The notes under the pieces were generated by a model. It ran no database searches. It was not told the DNA's origin and saw only the letters and a program-made list of their open reading frames with translations. From Pseudomonas entomophila L48 (GTDB lineage Bacteria; Pseudomonadota; Gammaproteobacteria; Pseudomonadales; Pseudomonadaceae): a stretch of 64,000 bases of DNA. A program made the position numbers and the translations under genes. Position 1 is the first letter of the stretch, and each line of letters starts with the position of its first letter. Shown here piece after piece: positions 9,744-18,270 of this stretch. The stretch is taken from positions 1,298,501 through 1,362,500 of the forward strand of contig NC_008027.1 in the NCBI RefSeq assembly GCF_000026105.1, given 5' to 3'.

Positions 9744-10405
9744 GTGGCGGATACCAGATGCATCTGATCGCTCGTGATGACGAGGTCATCGACGATTGCT
9801 GGAATCGCATCGGCGTGCACGGCGACAAGCAGTGCCCGTTGCTGGAGCGGCATATTCATTGCCGTAATTGCGAGGTGTATGCCACTGCGGCCACCCGCCT
9901 GCTGGATCGCTATGCGCTGATCGAGGGCGAGCAGGTCGAGACGAGCGTCATGGAGGAGGTCACTGTCGGCCGTTCCATGCTGCTGTTCCGCCTGGGGGAG
10001 GAATGGCTGGCCCTGGCGACCGCGTGCCTGGCCGAAATCGCCCCGCAGCAGCAGGTGCATTCGCTGCCGCACCAGCGTTCGCGTGTGCTGCAGGGCGTGG
10101 CCAACGTGCGCGGGGCATTGGTGCCTTGCCTGTCGCTGGCCGACCTGTTGGGCGTGCCGGCCGAAGCGAGCAGCGAGCGCAATGGGCGAGCGCTGCCGAG
10201 AATGTTGATTCTTGCAGCCGAGGGTGGGCCGGTGGTGGTGCCGGTGGACGAGATTGACGGCATCCATCGCCTCGATCCGGCCCGCATGGAAACCGGCCGT
10301 GACACGGCGCACTTCACTGCCGCCGTCCTGCAATGGCGGGGGCGCAGCGTGCGTGTCCTGGACGAGCAACATCTACTGTCTGCCGTGAAGCGGAGCCTGT
10401 CATGA
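9740..10405 (+). CDS. wspD: CheW-like coupling protein WspD
   Basis: Second CheW-type coupling protein, 221 residues. An N-terminal extension holds several conserved cysteines (DDCWNRIGVHGDKQCPLL, then HIHCRNCEVY), typical of WspD and possibly redox- or metal-linked; this is followed by a CheW domain (MLLFRLGEEWLALATACLAEI ... VANVRGALVPCLSLADLLG). Overlaps wspC and wspE by four bases each. Inferred to sit in the WspA-WspE array. Confidence 0.92.
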   Translation: MSGGYQMHLIARDDEVIDDCWNRIGVHGDKQCPLLERHIHCRNCEVYATAATRLLDRYALIEGEQVETSVMEEVTVGRSMLLFRLGEEWLALATACLAEIAPQQQVHSLPHQRSRVLQGVANVRGALVPCLSLADLLGVPAEASSERNGRALPRMLILAAEGGPVVVPVDEIDGIHRLDPARMETGRDTAHFTAAVLQWRGRSVRVLDEQHLLSAVKRSLS

Positions 10406-12687
10406 CCCCGGAGCAAATGCGCGACGCATCGCTGCTCGAACTGTTCAGCCTGGAGGCCGAGGCCCAGACCCAGGTGCTCAGCGCCGGCCTCATGGCCCTG
10501 GAGCGAAACCCCGCCCAGCCGGACCAGCTGGAAGCCTGCATGCGTGCGGCCCATTCGCTCAAGGGCGCGGCGCGCATCGTCGGCATCGACGCCGGGGTCA
10601 GTGTGGCTCACGTCATGGAGGACTGCCTGGTGGCCGCCCAGGAAGGGCGGCTGGCGCTGCGCCCGGAACATATCGACGCCCTGTTGCAGGGGACCGACCT
10701 GCTGATGCGGATCGCCACGCCTGGCGATCAGGACAGCGAGGCCGCGGTACCGGCGTTCCTGGTGCAATTGGCCGGCTTGCTGGCGCCATCGACGGCTGTT
10801 GTGGCCCCGGTGTTGCCACCTTTGGCGACCGCACCTGTCGAGCCCGCGCCGCCGGCGCCCGTTGTTCAGGCACCGGAGCCTGTCGTCGACGCCGAGCCCG
10901 TTGTCGTGTCGAAGGCTGGCAAGCGAGCGGGCGACGGTGGTGAACGGGTCTTGCGGGTAACCGCCGACCGATTGAACAGCCTGCTCGACCTGTCGAGCAA
11001 GTCACTGGTAGAGACCCAACGCCTGAAACCCTACCTGGCCACCCTGCAACGCCTCAAGCGCATGCATGGCCAGGGCATCCGCGCGCTGGACGGCCTGAAG
11101 ACTCAGCTTGAAGGCAGCGGGCAGGGCCCGGAAGTGCTCGAGGCCCTTGCCCAGACCCAGCAGTTGCTGGCCGAAACCCAGCAGATTCTGCTGCAGCAGG
11201 CCACCGACCTCGATGAGTTCGGTTGGCAGGCCAGCCAGCGTGCGCAACTGCTCTATGACACCGCGCTGGCCTGCCGCATGCGGCCCTTTGCCGATGTGCT
11301 GACCGGGCAGAGCCGAATGGTCCGCGACCTGGGGCGCTCACTGGATAAACCGGTGCGTTTGCTGATCGAAGGCGAGAAGACCCAGGTCGACCGCGATGTG
11401 CTGGAGAAGCTCGAAGCGCCGCTGACGCATTTGCTGCGCAATGCCGTCGATCACGGCATCGAATTGCCCGAGCGGCGCCTGCTGGCTGGCAAACCGAGCG
11501 AAGGAACAGTGCGCCTGCGCGCCTCGCACCAGGCCGGCTTGTTGATTCTCGAACTGTCCGACGACGGTGCCGGGATCGACCTGGAGCGCTTGCGCCAGAG
11601 TATCGTCGAGCGTGCATTGTCACCGGCCGAGACTGTGGCGCAGATGAGCGAGGCAGAGCTGCTGACGTTCCTCTTCCTGCCTGGCTTCAGCTTGCGCGAC
11701 ACCGTCACCGAGGTTTCCGGGCGCGGTGTCGGCCTGGATGCGGTGCAGCACATGGTGCGCGAGCTGCGTGGCTCGATCGAGCTGACCCAGGTTGCCGGGC
11801 AGGGTTGCTGTTTCCATCTGGAGGTACCGCTGACCTTGTCGGTGGTGCGCAGCCTGGTGGTCGAAGTGGGCGGTGAGGCCTATGCCTTCCCGCTGGCCCA
11901 CATCGAACGCACCCTGGACGTGCCGACCGAGGCCATCGTGCAGATCGAAGGGCGCCAGCATTTCTGGCATGAAGACCGCCATGTCGGCCTGGTGGCCGCC
12001 AGCCAGTTGCTCAACCGGCCTGCCGCCCAGGACCCGGGGCAGGGTTTGCGGGTGGTGGTGATCCGCGAGCGTGAACAGCTCTATGGGGTGGCCGTGGAGC
12101 GTCTGATCGGCGAGCGGGTGCTGGTGGTGATGCCGCTCGATCCGCGCCTGGGCAAGGTCCAGGACATTTCCGCCGGGGCGTTGCTCGACGATGGCTCGGT
12201 GGTGCTGATCGTCGATGTCGAAGACTTGCTGCGCTCGGTGGACAAACTGCTCAGCACCGGCCGCCTTGAGCGCATCGAGCGCGGTGGCAAGGGCGGCAAG
12301 GGGGCGGTACGCAAGCGTGTGCTGGTGGTCGACGACTCGCTCACTGTGCGCGAATTGCAGCGCAAGCTGCTGAGCAACCGCGGCTACGAAGTGGCCGTCG
12401 CGGTGGACGGCATGGATGGCTGGAATGCGCTGCGCAGCGATGACTTCGACCTGCTGATCACCGATATCGACATGCCGCGCATGGATGGCATCGAGTTGGT
12501 GACCCTGGTGCGCCGCGATCATCGCCTGCAATCGCTGCCGGTGATGGTGGTCTCCTACAAGGATCGCGAAGAAGATCGCCGTCGTGGACTGGATGCCGGC
12601 GCCGACTATTATTTGGCCAAGGCCAGCTTCCATGACGATGCGTTGCTGGACGCTGTCGTGGAGCTGATTGGAGGTGCGCAGGGATGA
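10402..12687 (+). CDS. wspE: Hybrid CheA histidine kinase WspE
   Basis: CheA-type kinase fused to a receiver, 761 residues. The HPt domain carries the phospho-accepting His51 in AAHSLKGAARIVG; after a Pro/Ala-rich linker comes the dimerisation region, then the ATPase with N-box LLRNAVDHGIELP, G1 DDGAGIDL and G2 GRGVGLDAV, then a CheW-like P5 domain (LVVEVGGEAYAFPLAHIERT), and a receiver (RVLVVDDSLTVRELQRK) whose phosphoacceptor Asp is about residue 688 in LLITDIDMPRMDG. It passes phosphate to WspR and WspF. The ATGA overlap with wspD sets the start at 10402. Confidence 0.95.
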   Translation: MTPEQMRDASLLELFSLEAEAQTQVLSAGLMALERNPAQPDQLEACMRAAHSLKGAARIVGIDAGVSVAHVMEDCLVAAQEGRLALRPEHIDALLQGTDLLMRIATPGDQDSEAAVPAFLVQLAGLLAPSTAVVAPVLPPLATAPVEPAPPAPVVQAPEPVVDAEPVVVSKAGKRAGDGGERVLRVTADRLNSLLDLSSKSLVETQRLKPYLATLQRLKRMHGQGIRALDGLKTQLEGSGQGPEVLEALAQTQQLLAETQQILLQQATDLDEFGWQASQRAQLLYDTALACRMRPFADVLTGQSRMVRDLGRSLDKPVRLLIEGEKTQVDRDVLEKLEAPLTHLLRNAVDHGIELPERRLLAGKPSEGTVRLRASHQAGLLILELSDDGAGIDLERLRQSIVERALSPAETVAQMSEAELLTFLFLPGFSLRDTVTEVSGRGVGLDAVQHMVRELRGSIELTQVAGQGCCFHLEVPLTLSVVRSLVVEVGGEAYAFPLAHIERTLDVPTEAIVQIEGRQHFWHEDRHVGLVAASQLLNRPAAQDPGQGLRVVVIREREQLYGVAVERLIGERVLVVMPLDPRLGKVQDISAGALLDDGSVVLIVDVEDLLRSVDKLLSTGRLERIERGGKGGKGAVRKRVLVVDDSLTVRELQRKLLSNRGYEVAVAVDGMDGWNALRSDDFDLLITDIDMPRMDGIELVTLVRRDHRLQSLPVMVVSYKDREEDRRRGLDAGADYYLAKASFHDDALLDAVVELIGGAQG

Positions 12688-13697
12688 AGATCGCCATCGT
12701 CAACGACATGCCCATGGCCGTGGAGGCCTTGCGCCGGGCGCTGGCGTTCGAGCCGGCGCACCAGGTGATCTGGGTCGCCGGCAACGGCGCCGAGGCGGTG
12801 CAGCGCTGCGCCGAACAGACCCCGGACCTGATCCTCATGGACCTGATCATGCCGGTCATGGACGGTGTCGAGGCCACGCGCCGGATCATGGCCGAAACCC
12901 CCTGCGCCATCGTGATCGTCACCGTCGACCGCAAGCAGAACGTGCATCGGGTATTCGAGGCCATGGGCCATGGCGCCCTGGATGTGGTCGACACCCCGGC
13001 GCTGGGTGCTGGGGATGCCCGTGAGGCTGCGGCGCCGCTGTTGCGCAAGATCCTCAATATCGGTTGGTTGATCGGCCAGCAACGGCCCAGTGCCCCCCGC
13101 GCCTTGGCCACGCCTCTGCGCGAGGCCTCCCAGCGCCGAGGCCTGGTGGCCATCGGCTCTTCGGCGGGCGGTCCTGCGGCGCTGGAGGTGCTGCTCAAGG
13201 GGCTGCCGCGCGAGTTCCCGGCGGCCATCGTGCTGGTGCAGCATGTCGACCAGGTGTTCGCCGCCGGCATGGCCGAATGGCTCAGCAGCGCCTCCGGTCT
13301 GTCGGTACGCCTGGCCCGCGAGGGCGAGCCGCCGCAGCCGGGGCAGGTGCTGTTGGCCGGCACCAACCACCACATCCGCCTGCTGCAGAATGGCCAGCTG
13401 GCCTACACTGCCGAGCCGGTCAACGAAATCTATCGGCCTTCGATCGATGTGTTCTTCGAAAGCGTCGCGCGCTATTGGTCGGGCGATGCGGTGGGCGTGC
13501 TGCTCACCGGCATGGGCCGCGATGGTGCCCAGGGCCTGAAGCTGATGCGCCAGCAGGGCTTCCTGACCATCGCCCAGGACCAGCAGAGCAGCGCGGTGTA
13601 CGGCATGCCCAAGGCCGCCGCGGCCATCGACGCGGCCGTGGAGATTCGCCCGCTGGAGCGAATCGCCGGACGACTGATGGAAATCTTTTCGAAATGA
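12684..13697 (+). CDS. wspF: CheB-type methylesterase response regulator WspF
   Basis: Receiver plus protein-glutamate methylesterase, 337 residues. Phosphoacceptor Asp53 lies in DLILMDLIMPVMDG. The catalytic triad is visible as Ser in AIGSSAGGPAAL, His in VLVQHVDQ and Asp in LTGMGRDGAQG. WspF removes methyl groups from WspA and so damps signalling; loss-of-function wspF mutations in other pseudomonads give wrinkly, high c-di-GMP colonies. The reading frame here is intact, so this copy is not an obvious wrinkly mutant. Confidence 0.95.
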   Translation: MKIAIVNDMPMAVEALRRALAFEPAHQVIWVAGNGAEAVQRCAEQTPDLILMDLIMPVMDGVEATRRIMAETPCAIVIVTVDRKQNVHRVFEAMGHGALDVVDTPALGAGDAREAAAPLLRKILNIGWLIGQQRPSAPRALATPLREASQRRGLVAIGSSAGGPAALEVLLKGLPREFPAAIVLVQHVDQVFAAGMAEWLSSASGLSVRLAREGEPPQPGQVLLAGTNHHIRLLQNGQLAYTAEPVNEIYRPSIDVFFESVARYWSGDAVGVLLTGMGRDGAQGLKLMRQQGFLTIAQDQQSSAVYGMPKAAAAIDAAVEIRPLERIAGRLMEIFSK

Positions 13698-13748
13698 CGA
13701 TATGTATTGAGTCACGCCGCCTGGCCGGTAGTGATCTGGTGACTAGGG

Positions 13749-14753
13749 ATGAATGATCTACCGATCGAAGGTTTCACGACCATCAACGAAAGTGCGGCGA
13801 TGGTCCTGCTGGTAGACGATCAGGCGATGATCGGCGAAGCGGTGCGCCGTGGGTTGGCCCACGAGGAGAACATCGACTTCCATTTCTGCGCCGACCCGCA
13901 CCAGGCGGTGGCCCAGGCCATGCGCATCAAGCCCACGGTCATCCTGCAGGACCTGATCATGCCGGGGTTGGATGGCCTGACGCTGGTGCGCGAATACCGT
14001 AACAACCCGGCCACTCAGGACATCCCGATCATCGTTCTGTCGACCAAGGAAGACCCGCTGGTCAAGAGTGCCGCGTTCGCCGCCGGGGCCAACGATTACC
14101 TAGTCAAGCTGCCCGACTCCATCGAGTTGGTGGCGCGCATTCGCTATCACTCGCGCTCCTACCTGACCTTGCTGCAGCGTGACGAGGCCTATCGCGCCTT
14201 GCGCGTCAGCCAGCAGCAGTTGCTCGACACCAACTTGATGTTGCAGCGGCTGATGAACTCCGATGGCCTGACCGGGCTCTCCAATCGCCGTCACTTCGAC
14301 GAGTATCTGGAGTTGGAGTGGCGTCGGGCCATGCGTGAACAGCAGCAGTTGTCGCTGTTGATGGTGGACGTGGACTATTTCAAGGCGTTCAACGACAGCT
14401 TCGGGCACCTGGCCGGCGACGAGGCCTTGCGCCAGGTGGCCGAGGCTATCCGTGGCTGCTGCTCGCGGCCCACCGACCTGCCGGCGCGCTATGGCGGCGA
14501 GGAGTTCGCCTTGGTGCTGCCCAACACCTCACCTGGCGGTGCCCGGTTGATTGCCGAGAAACTGCGCCAGACCATCATGGGCCTGAACATTGCTCATACC
14601 GTTCCTGAAGCCGGTTCGCTACTGACCGTGAGTATCGGGGTGGCGACGTTGACGCCGAGTGTTGGTAGCCACTGTCGGCAGTTGATCTCGGCGGCGGACA
14701 CCGGGTTGTACAAGGCCAAGAACAGTGGGCGTAATCAGGTGGGTGTCGCTTAA
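13749..14753 (+). CDS. wspR: Response-regulator diguanylate cyclase WspR
   Basis: Output of the Wsp pathway, 334 residues, making c-di-GMP from two GTP. The N-terminal receiver has Asp68 in [13 protein letters not shown] as phosphoacceptor. A helical stalk ([20 protein letters not shown]) joins it to the GGDEF domain starting [15 protein letters not shown]. The active-site signature GGEEF lies at residues 249-253 and the inhibitory I-site RPTD at 240-243, correctly spaced. Separated from wspF by 51 bases. GGTGA eight bases upstream supports the ATG at 13749. Intact active and inhibitory sites predict a feedback-regulated cyclase. Confidence 0.95.
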   Translation: MNDLPIEGFTTINESAAMVLLVDDQAMIGEAVRRGLAHEENIDFHFCADPHQAVAQAMRIKPTVILQDLIMPGLDGLTLVREYRNNPATQDIPIIVLSTKEDPLVKSAAFAAGANDYLVKLPDSIELVARIRYHSRSYLTLLQRDEAYRALRVSQQQLLDTNLMLQRLMNSDGLTGLSNRRHFDEYLELEWRRAMREQQQLSLLMVDVDYFKAFNDSFGHLAGDEALRQVAEAIRGCCSRPTDLPARYGGEEFALVLPNTSPGGARLIAEKLRQTIMGLNIAHTVPEAGSLLTVSIGVATLTPSVGSHCRQLISAADTGLYKAKNSGRNQVGVA

Positions 14754-14798
14754 TCCTGTTTCCACAGGGGCAGAGCATCTTCAAGTGTGCACTTCCCC

Positions 14799-14830
14799 CT
14801 GTAGGAGCCGGTTTGCCGGCGAATGGCCGG
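14799..14830. repeat. Single REP unit downstream of wspR
   Basis: A lone copy of the CTGTAGGAGCCGGTTTGCCGG element with its own short stem (CCGGTTTGCCGG), about 45 bases after the wspR stop. It may serve as a 3' boundary or stabilising stem for the wsp mRNA; no U-run follows, so it is not a standard terminator. Confidence 0.75.
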
Positions 14831-14877
14831 ATCAGCCAGCATATAATTAACGGCAACTGCCGAGTATTAGTTTTATA

Positions 14878-15098
14878 GCTCTTGATCTTGATCTTGCTTC
14901 TAAGTGCGCGATAGTTCAGGCGCCGCCAAATGCGACTTCAGGAGGCCGAACGTAGGACTTGCGTAGCGGGGCGACGGGCATGGATGCCCGTCGAGCACTG
15001 ATGGGCCATGGATGGCCCTTCAGTGCGTCCACGCGGGAGCAAGGCCGGAGTGAGGGAACCCCGGAGCGAAGCGCAGGGGCCGTATGAACGGAGCCAGC
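14878..15098 (+). repeat. Left copy of a diverged intergenic repeat module
   Basis: Starts with a short hexamer run (TCTTGA-type, three units near 14880-14896), then AGGCGCCGCC (14918-14927), GCGACTTCAGGAGGC (14932-14946), two nested hairpins (CGACGGGCATGGATGCCCG at 14972-14993 and the GGGCCATGGATGGCCC stem at 15003-15018 inside a GCACTGA/TCAGTGC outer stem), and ends with GGCCGTATGAACGGAGC (15078-15094). The same landmarks recur in reverse order and orientation at 16685-16890. No coding gene is supported here. Downstream, to the IS edge, lie two more hairpins and a hexamer tract. Confidence 0.7.
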
Positions 15099-15106
15099 GG
15101 TTTTTG

Positions 15107-15134
15107 CCTTCTTTTGCCCGCGAGCAAAAGAAGG
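15107..15134. repeat. Perfect hairpin CCTTCTTTTGC / GCAAAAGAAGG
   Basis: Eleven-base perfect arms with a six-base loop (CCGCGA), directly after the left repeat module. It is a common part of pseudomonad intergenic repeats. It could act as a weak bidirectional terminator because each arm contains a T/A run, but no gene end is close. Confidence 0.7.
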
Positions 15135-15212
15135 TCGCCGTAAAGGCGAAAAGGTGAGTTAGCGCCTCCATCGTGAATGGATATGCTCACGAATTTCAGG
15201 GCCAATACTCTG

Positions 15213-15254
15213 AAAGTCAAAGTCAAAGTCAAAGTCAAAGTCAAAGTCAAAGTC
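15213..15254. repeat. Hexanucleotide tract AAAGTC x7
   Basis: Seven exact tandem copies of AAAGTC (42 bases), then a broken copy. It is not inside a credible gene; the opposite strand would read only Leu-Thr repeats. It differs at one base from the AAAGCC unit of the 18-copy tract on the other side of the insertion sequence. Confidence 0.95.
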
Positions 15255-15333
15255 AAAACACAGTAGGTCTCTACAGCTATGTGCATATCCATTTGCTATA
15301 GCGACTCGCAGTCACCTTTCCGCCCTTACGGCG

Positions 15334-15367
15334 GGTCACTTTTTGTCAAACGCGACAAAAAGTAACC
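15334..15367. repeat. Hairpin ACTTTTTGTC / GACAAAAAGT next to the IS
   Basis: Ten-base arms with a short AAACGC loop, within GGTCACTTTTTGTC...GACAAAAAGTAACC, ending about 22 bases before the left IS end. Part of the same repeat-rich intergenic segment; typical of pseudomonad intergenic repeats rather than of a gene. Confidence 0.65.
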
Positions 15368-15388
15368 AAAAAACGCTGCGGGTATGAC

Positions 15389-16677
15389 TCACCCACATGG
15401 GTTACAAATCAGTTCATGCACATAGGTAACAGTCTTTAACTGGCAGGGTCGGTTTTCGAGGATCTGACCATGCCTTGGCGAGAGCTGAAACCTATGGACC
15501 TGAAAATGCTTTTCATCGCGGATTACCTGCAGGGGGCACCCAGTTTCAGTGCCCTGTGCCAGGCCTACGAGATCAGCCGAAAGACCGGCTACAAATGGGT
15601 CGAGCGATATGAGAAAGAGGGGCCTTCGGGGCTGGAAGAACGCAGCCGCCGCCGGTTGACCCAGGACTGGGTTGTACCCGCTGCAGTTCGCGAAGCTATC
15701 ATCGAACTGCGCAGTCGAGGCGAAACGGAACCGGGTCCGAAAAAGATCCAGGCGGCGCTGCAGGAGCGTTTCCCTGATCAGGCGCCGCCCTCGAAGACAG
15801 CGATCTACAACATCCTCAAGAAGGCCGAGTTGGTCAAACCACGCCGCTTACGTCAGCGGGTAGCGGTCTATCCCAAGCCCCTGGAGAAGGCAGAGTTGCC
15901 TAACCAACTGTTCAGTGCGGACTACAAAGGCCAATTTCTGACAGGTGCAGGCGTCTGGTGCTATCCGCTGACGATCATGGATCACGCCAGTCGCTTCCTG
16001 CTCGCCTGCCACAGCATGCCCAACACCAATCTTCTGGAAACGCAGGCCGTTTTCACCCAAGTGTTCCGGGAGAATGGCCTGCCTGAGCGGATTCGTACCG
16101 ATAACGGTGTGCCGTTTGCCAGCAAGGGGCGTGCGGGACTTTCCCAGTTGTCGATCTGGTGGCTGCGTCTAGGCATCATTCCCGAGCGCATTGCGCCTGG
16201 TCGGCCTGAGCAAAATGGCCGCCACGAACGCATGCATCGAACGCTCAAGAGCACGCTGCCATCGCCGCCGGCAGTGGCCTGGGAGGCTCAACAATGGCAC
16301 TTTGATCGCTTTCGGCAGCACTATAATCACGAGCGCTTGCATGAAGCGTTGAAGCAGAAAACACCGGCGTCTTGCTACCAACCCTCGCCACGCCCATTCC
16401 CTGAAAAACTCCCCGAGATGACCTATCCCAGCCATATCGAGAGCTTGCCAGCGGATAGCTGCGGCATCATCAACCGCCGTGGCTTGAGGATCTACGTAGG
16501 TTATGTGCTCAAGCACCAGACCATTGGCCTGGAGCAGGTCGGGGATGGCGTTTGGGATGTTATTTTCGGTCCCATCATTCTTGGCCGGGTCGATGTGCGG
16601 GATGCCACTGATGGTTATGTAACACTCAAGGTGTTGTCACCTATGTGAGTGAACTTTTGTGTAACCCATGTGGGTGA
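15389..16677 (+). mobile_element. IS481-like insertion sequence, ~1.29 kb, complete
   Basis: A single transposase gene bounded by long imperfect terminal inverted repeats. The left end begins TCACCCACATGGGTTACA and the right end gives the same 18 bases on the opposite strand; over ~44 bases about 37 match, with TTCA and CACATAGGT blocks conserved. Both ends and the gene look intact, so it may be active or recently active. I could not identify a convincing target-site duplication: left flank GGGTATGAC, right flank CCCGTACATG. It is inserted between two opposed copies of a repeat module, between wspR and prfB. Confidence 0.85.
15470..16648 (+). CDS. IS481-family DDE transposase
   Basis: Transposase of 392 residues. 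The N-terminus has helix-turn-helix segments (FSALCQAYEISRKTGYKWVER and GLEERSRR). The rve integrase core carries the DDE triad: first Asp in FSADYKGQF, second Asp in IRTDNGVPFAS, and Glu in RPEQNGRHERMH. A C-terminal beta-rich region follows (INRRGLRIYVGYVLKHQTIG). GAGGAT precedes the ATG at a normal distance. It fills the IS almost end to end, with no frameshift. Confidence 0.93.
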   Translation: MPWRELKPMDLKMLFIADYLQGAPSFSALCQAYEISRKTGYKWVERYEKEGPSGLEERSRRRLTQDWVVPAAVREAIIELRSRGETEPGPKKIQAALQERFPDQAPPSKTAIYNILKKAELVKPRRLRQRVAVYPKPLEKAELPNQLFSADYKGQFLTGAGVWCYPLTIMDHASRFLLACHSMPNTNLLETQAVFTQVFRENGLPERIRTDNGVPFASKGRAGLSQLSIWWLRLGIIPERIAPGRPEQNGRHERMHRTLKSTLPSPPAVAWEAQQWHFDRFRQHYNHERLHEALKQKTPASCYQPSPRPFPEKLPEMTYPSHIESLPADSCGIINRRGLRIYVGYVLKHQTIGLEQVGDGVWDVIFGPIILGRVDVRDATDGYVTLKVLSPM

Positions 16678-16684
16678 CCCGTAC

Positions 16685-16890
16685 ATGCGCTCCATTCATA
16701 CGGCCCTCCGCTACGCTCCGGGTCCCTTCGCTCCGGCGCCTTCCAGGCCCGCGCGGCCTACGACTTGCTGCGCAAGTCTACATCTCGCGCCTTCGGCTAA
16801 CGCCGAAGGGTGCTGCGCACCTGGCCCTCCAGACGCCTGCGCTCAGCCTCCTGAAGTCGCGAAGTTACGGGCGGCGCCTGGGCGGGCGCA
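16685..16890 (-). repeat. Right copy of the repeat module, opposite orientation
   Basis: Read on the minus strand this repeats the landmarks of 14878-15098: AGGCGCCGCC (complement of 16871-16880), GCGACTTCAGGAGGC (complement of 16846-16860, 15 of 15 identical), then a GGACCCGGAGCG-type block and GGCCGTATGAATGGAGC (near 16689-16705). The middle differs and contains a CCTTCGGCGTTAGCCGAAGG hairpin. Open frames here have no recognisable protein. The two copies make an inverted repeat with the IS between them. Confidence 0.7.
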
Positions 16891-16927
16891 GCTGTCGCTA
16901 GCTGACGGTGCGGCTAACCTCCTGATC

Positions 16928-17035
16928 GCCAAAGCCAAAGCCAAAGCCAAAGCCAAAGCCAAAGCCAAAGCCAAAGCCAAAGCCAAAGCCAAAGCCAAAG
17001 CCAAAGCCAAAGCCAAAGCCAAAGCCAAAGCCAAA
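16928..17035. repeat. Hexanucleotide tract GCCAAA x18
   Basis: Eighteen exact tandem copies of GCCAAA (108 bases), ending 124 bases before the prfB start. A frame across it would give only Ala-Lys repeats (KAKAKA) or, on the minus strand, Leu-Ala or Phe-Gly repeats, so it is not taken as coding. It occupies the position that a short TCTTGA run occupies in the left repeat module. Such tracts are prone to slippage, so copy number probably differs between strains. Confidence 0.97.
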
Positions 17036-17159
17036 GCGCGAAACGGGTGAAAAGGCGCTGGAGGATTCCTGGTATACCGCCCGGCGGGTCTGCCGCCCGC
17101 CCGCGGAGTCGGTTATACTCGCGGGCTTTTCACAGAATTCGCACGAGAGCTGCCCGCCC

Positions 17160-18255
17160 ATGGAAATCCAACCGATCCTGAACACCATCAAGGACCTCAC
17201 CGAGCGTTCCCAGTCCATTCGGGGGTATCTTTGACTACGATCACAAACATGATCGTCTGGTCGAAGTAAACCGCGAGCTGGAAGACGCCGCTGTCTGGAA
17301 CAAGCCCGAGTACGCTCAGGCCCTGGGCCGCGAGCGCGCCATGCTGGCGCAGGTGGTAGAGACCCTGGACAAGCTGTCCGGTGGCCTGGCCGACTGCCAG
17401 GACCTGCTCGACATGGCCGTCGAGGAAAATGACGAAGGCGCCGTCGGCGACGTCGTGACCGAGCTGGAAGGCCTGGAAGAGAAACTGGCCCAGCTCGAGT
17501 TCCGTCGCATGTTCAGCGGCGAGATGGACATGAACAACGCCTACCTGGACATCCAGGCCGGCTCCGGCGGTACGGAAGCCCAGGACTGGGCCAACATCCT
17601 GCTGCGCATGTACCTGCGCTGGGCCGACAAGCGCGGCTTCGATGCCACCATCATCGAACTGTCCGAAGGCGAAGTCGCCGGCATCAAGGGCGCCACCGTG
17701 CACATCAAGGGCGAATACGCCTTCGGCTGGCTGCGCACCGAAATCGGCGTGCACCGCCTGGTGCGCAAGAGCCCGTTCGACTCCGGCGCCCGTCGCCACA
17801 CCTCGTTCTCGGCAGTGTTCGTCTCGCCCGAGATCGACGACAAGGTCGAGATCGAGATCAACCCGTCCGACCTGCGCATCGACACCTACCGCTCCTCCGG
17901 CGCCGGTGGCCAGCACGTGAACACCACCGACTCGGCGGTCCGTATCACCCACGTGCCCACCAACACCGTGGTGGCCTGCCAGAACGAACGCTCCCAGCAC
18001 GCCAACAAGGATACCGCCATGAAAATGCTGCGGGCCAAGTTGTACGAGCTGGAAATGCAAAAACGCAACGCCGCCTCGCAGGCGCTGGAAGACAGCAAGT
18101 CCGACATCGGCTGGGGTCACCAGATCCGTTCCTACGTGCTCGATGACTCGCGCATCAAGGACCTGCGTACCGGCGTCGAGCGCAGCGACTGCCAGAAGGT
18201 CCTGGACGGCGACCTCGACCAGTACCTGGAAGCGAGCCTCAAGCAGGGGCTGTAA
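17160..18255 (+). CDS. prfB: Peptide chain release factor 2 (programmed +1 frameshift)
   Basis: RF2 releases finished proteins at UGA and UAA. Translation starts [20 protein letters not shown] at 17160, reaches in-frame TGA at codon 25 (17232-17234), and must shift +1 to continue to 18255, giving about 364 residues in all. Key features of RF2 are present: the peptidyl-hydrolase loop [17 protein letters not shown] with GGQ, and the domain [18 protein letters not shown]. It precedes lysS by 93 bases, the usual prfB-lysS pair. A TATACT box at 17113-17118 could be the -10 element. Confidence 0.96.
17220..17235 (+). promoter_or_regulatory. prfB autoregulatory frameshift site
   Basis: CGGGGGTATCTTTGAC: an internal Shine-Dalgarno-like GGGGG three bases before the slippery CTT, then the TGA stop and C. 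When RF2 is scarce the ribosome pauses at TGA, slips from CTT to TTT and makes more RF2. Spacing and sequence match the classical bacterial site. Confidence 0.95.
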
Positions 18256-18270
18256 TCCGCACACCACCGC

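Noticed and set aside
15380..16690. Target-site duplication of the IS
   Set aside because: Flanks GGGTATGAC and CCCGTACATG show only weak similarity; no duplication can be claimed.
15213..17035. Possible CRISPR array from the regular repeats
   Set aside because: Units are contiguous hexamers without spacers; no cas genes nearby.
16649..17050. Open frame of 133 codons ending in KAKAKA repeats
   Set aside because: It runs through the right repeat module and the GCCAAA tract; no family, no ribosome site, and the repetitive end is a product of the hexamer.
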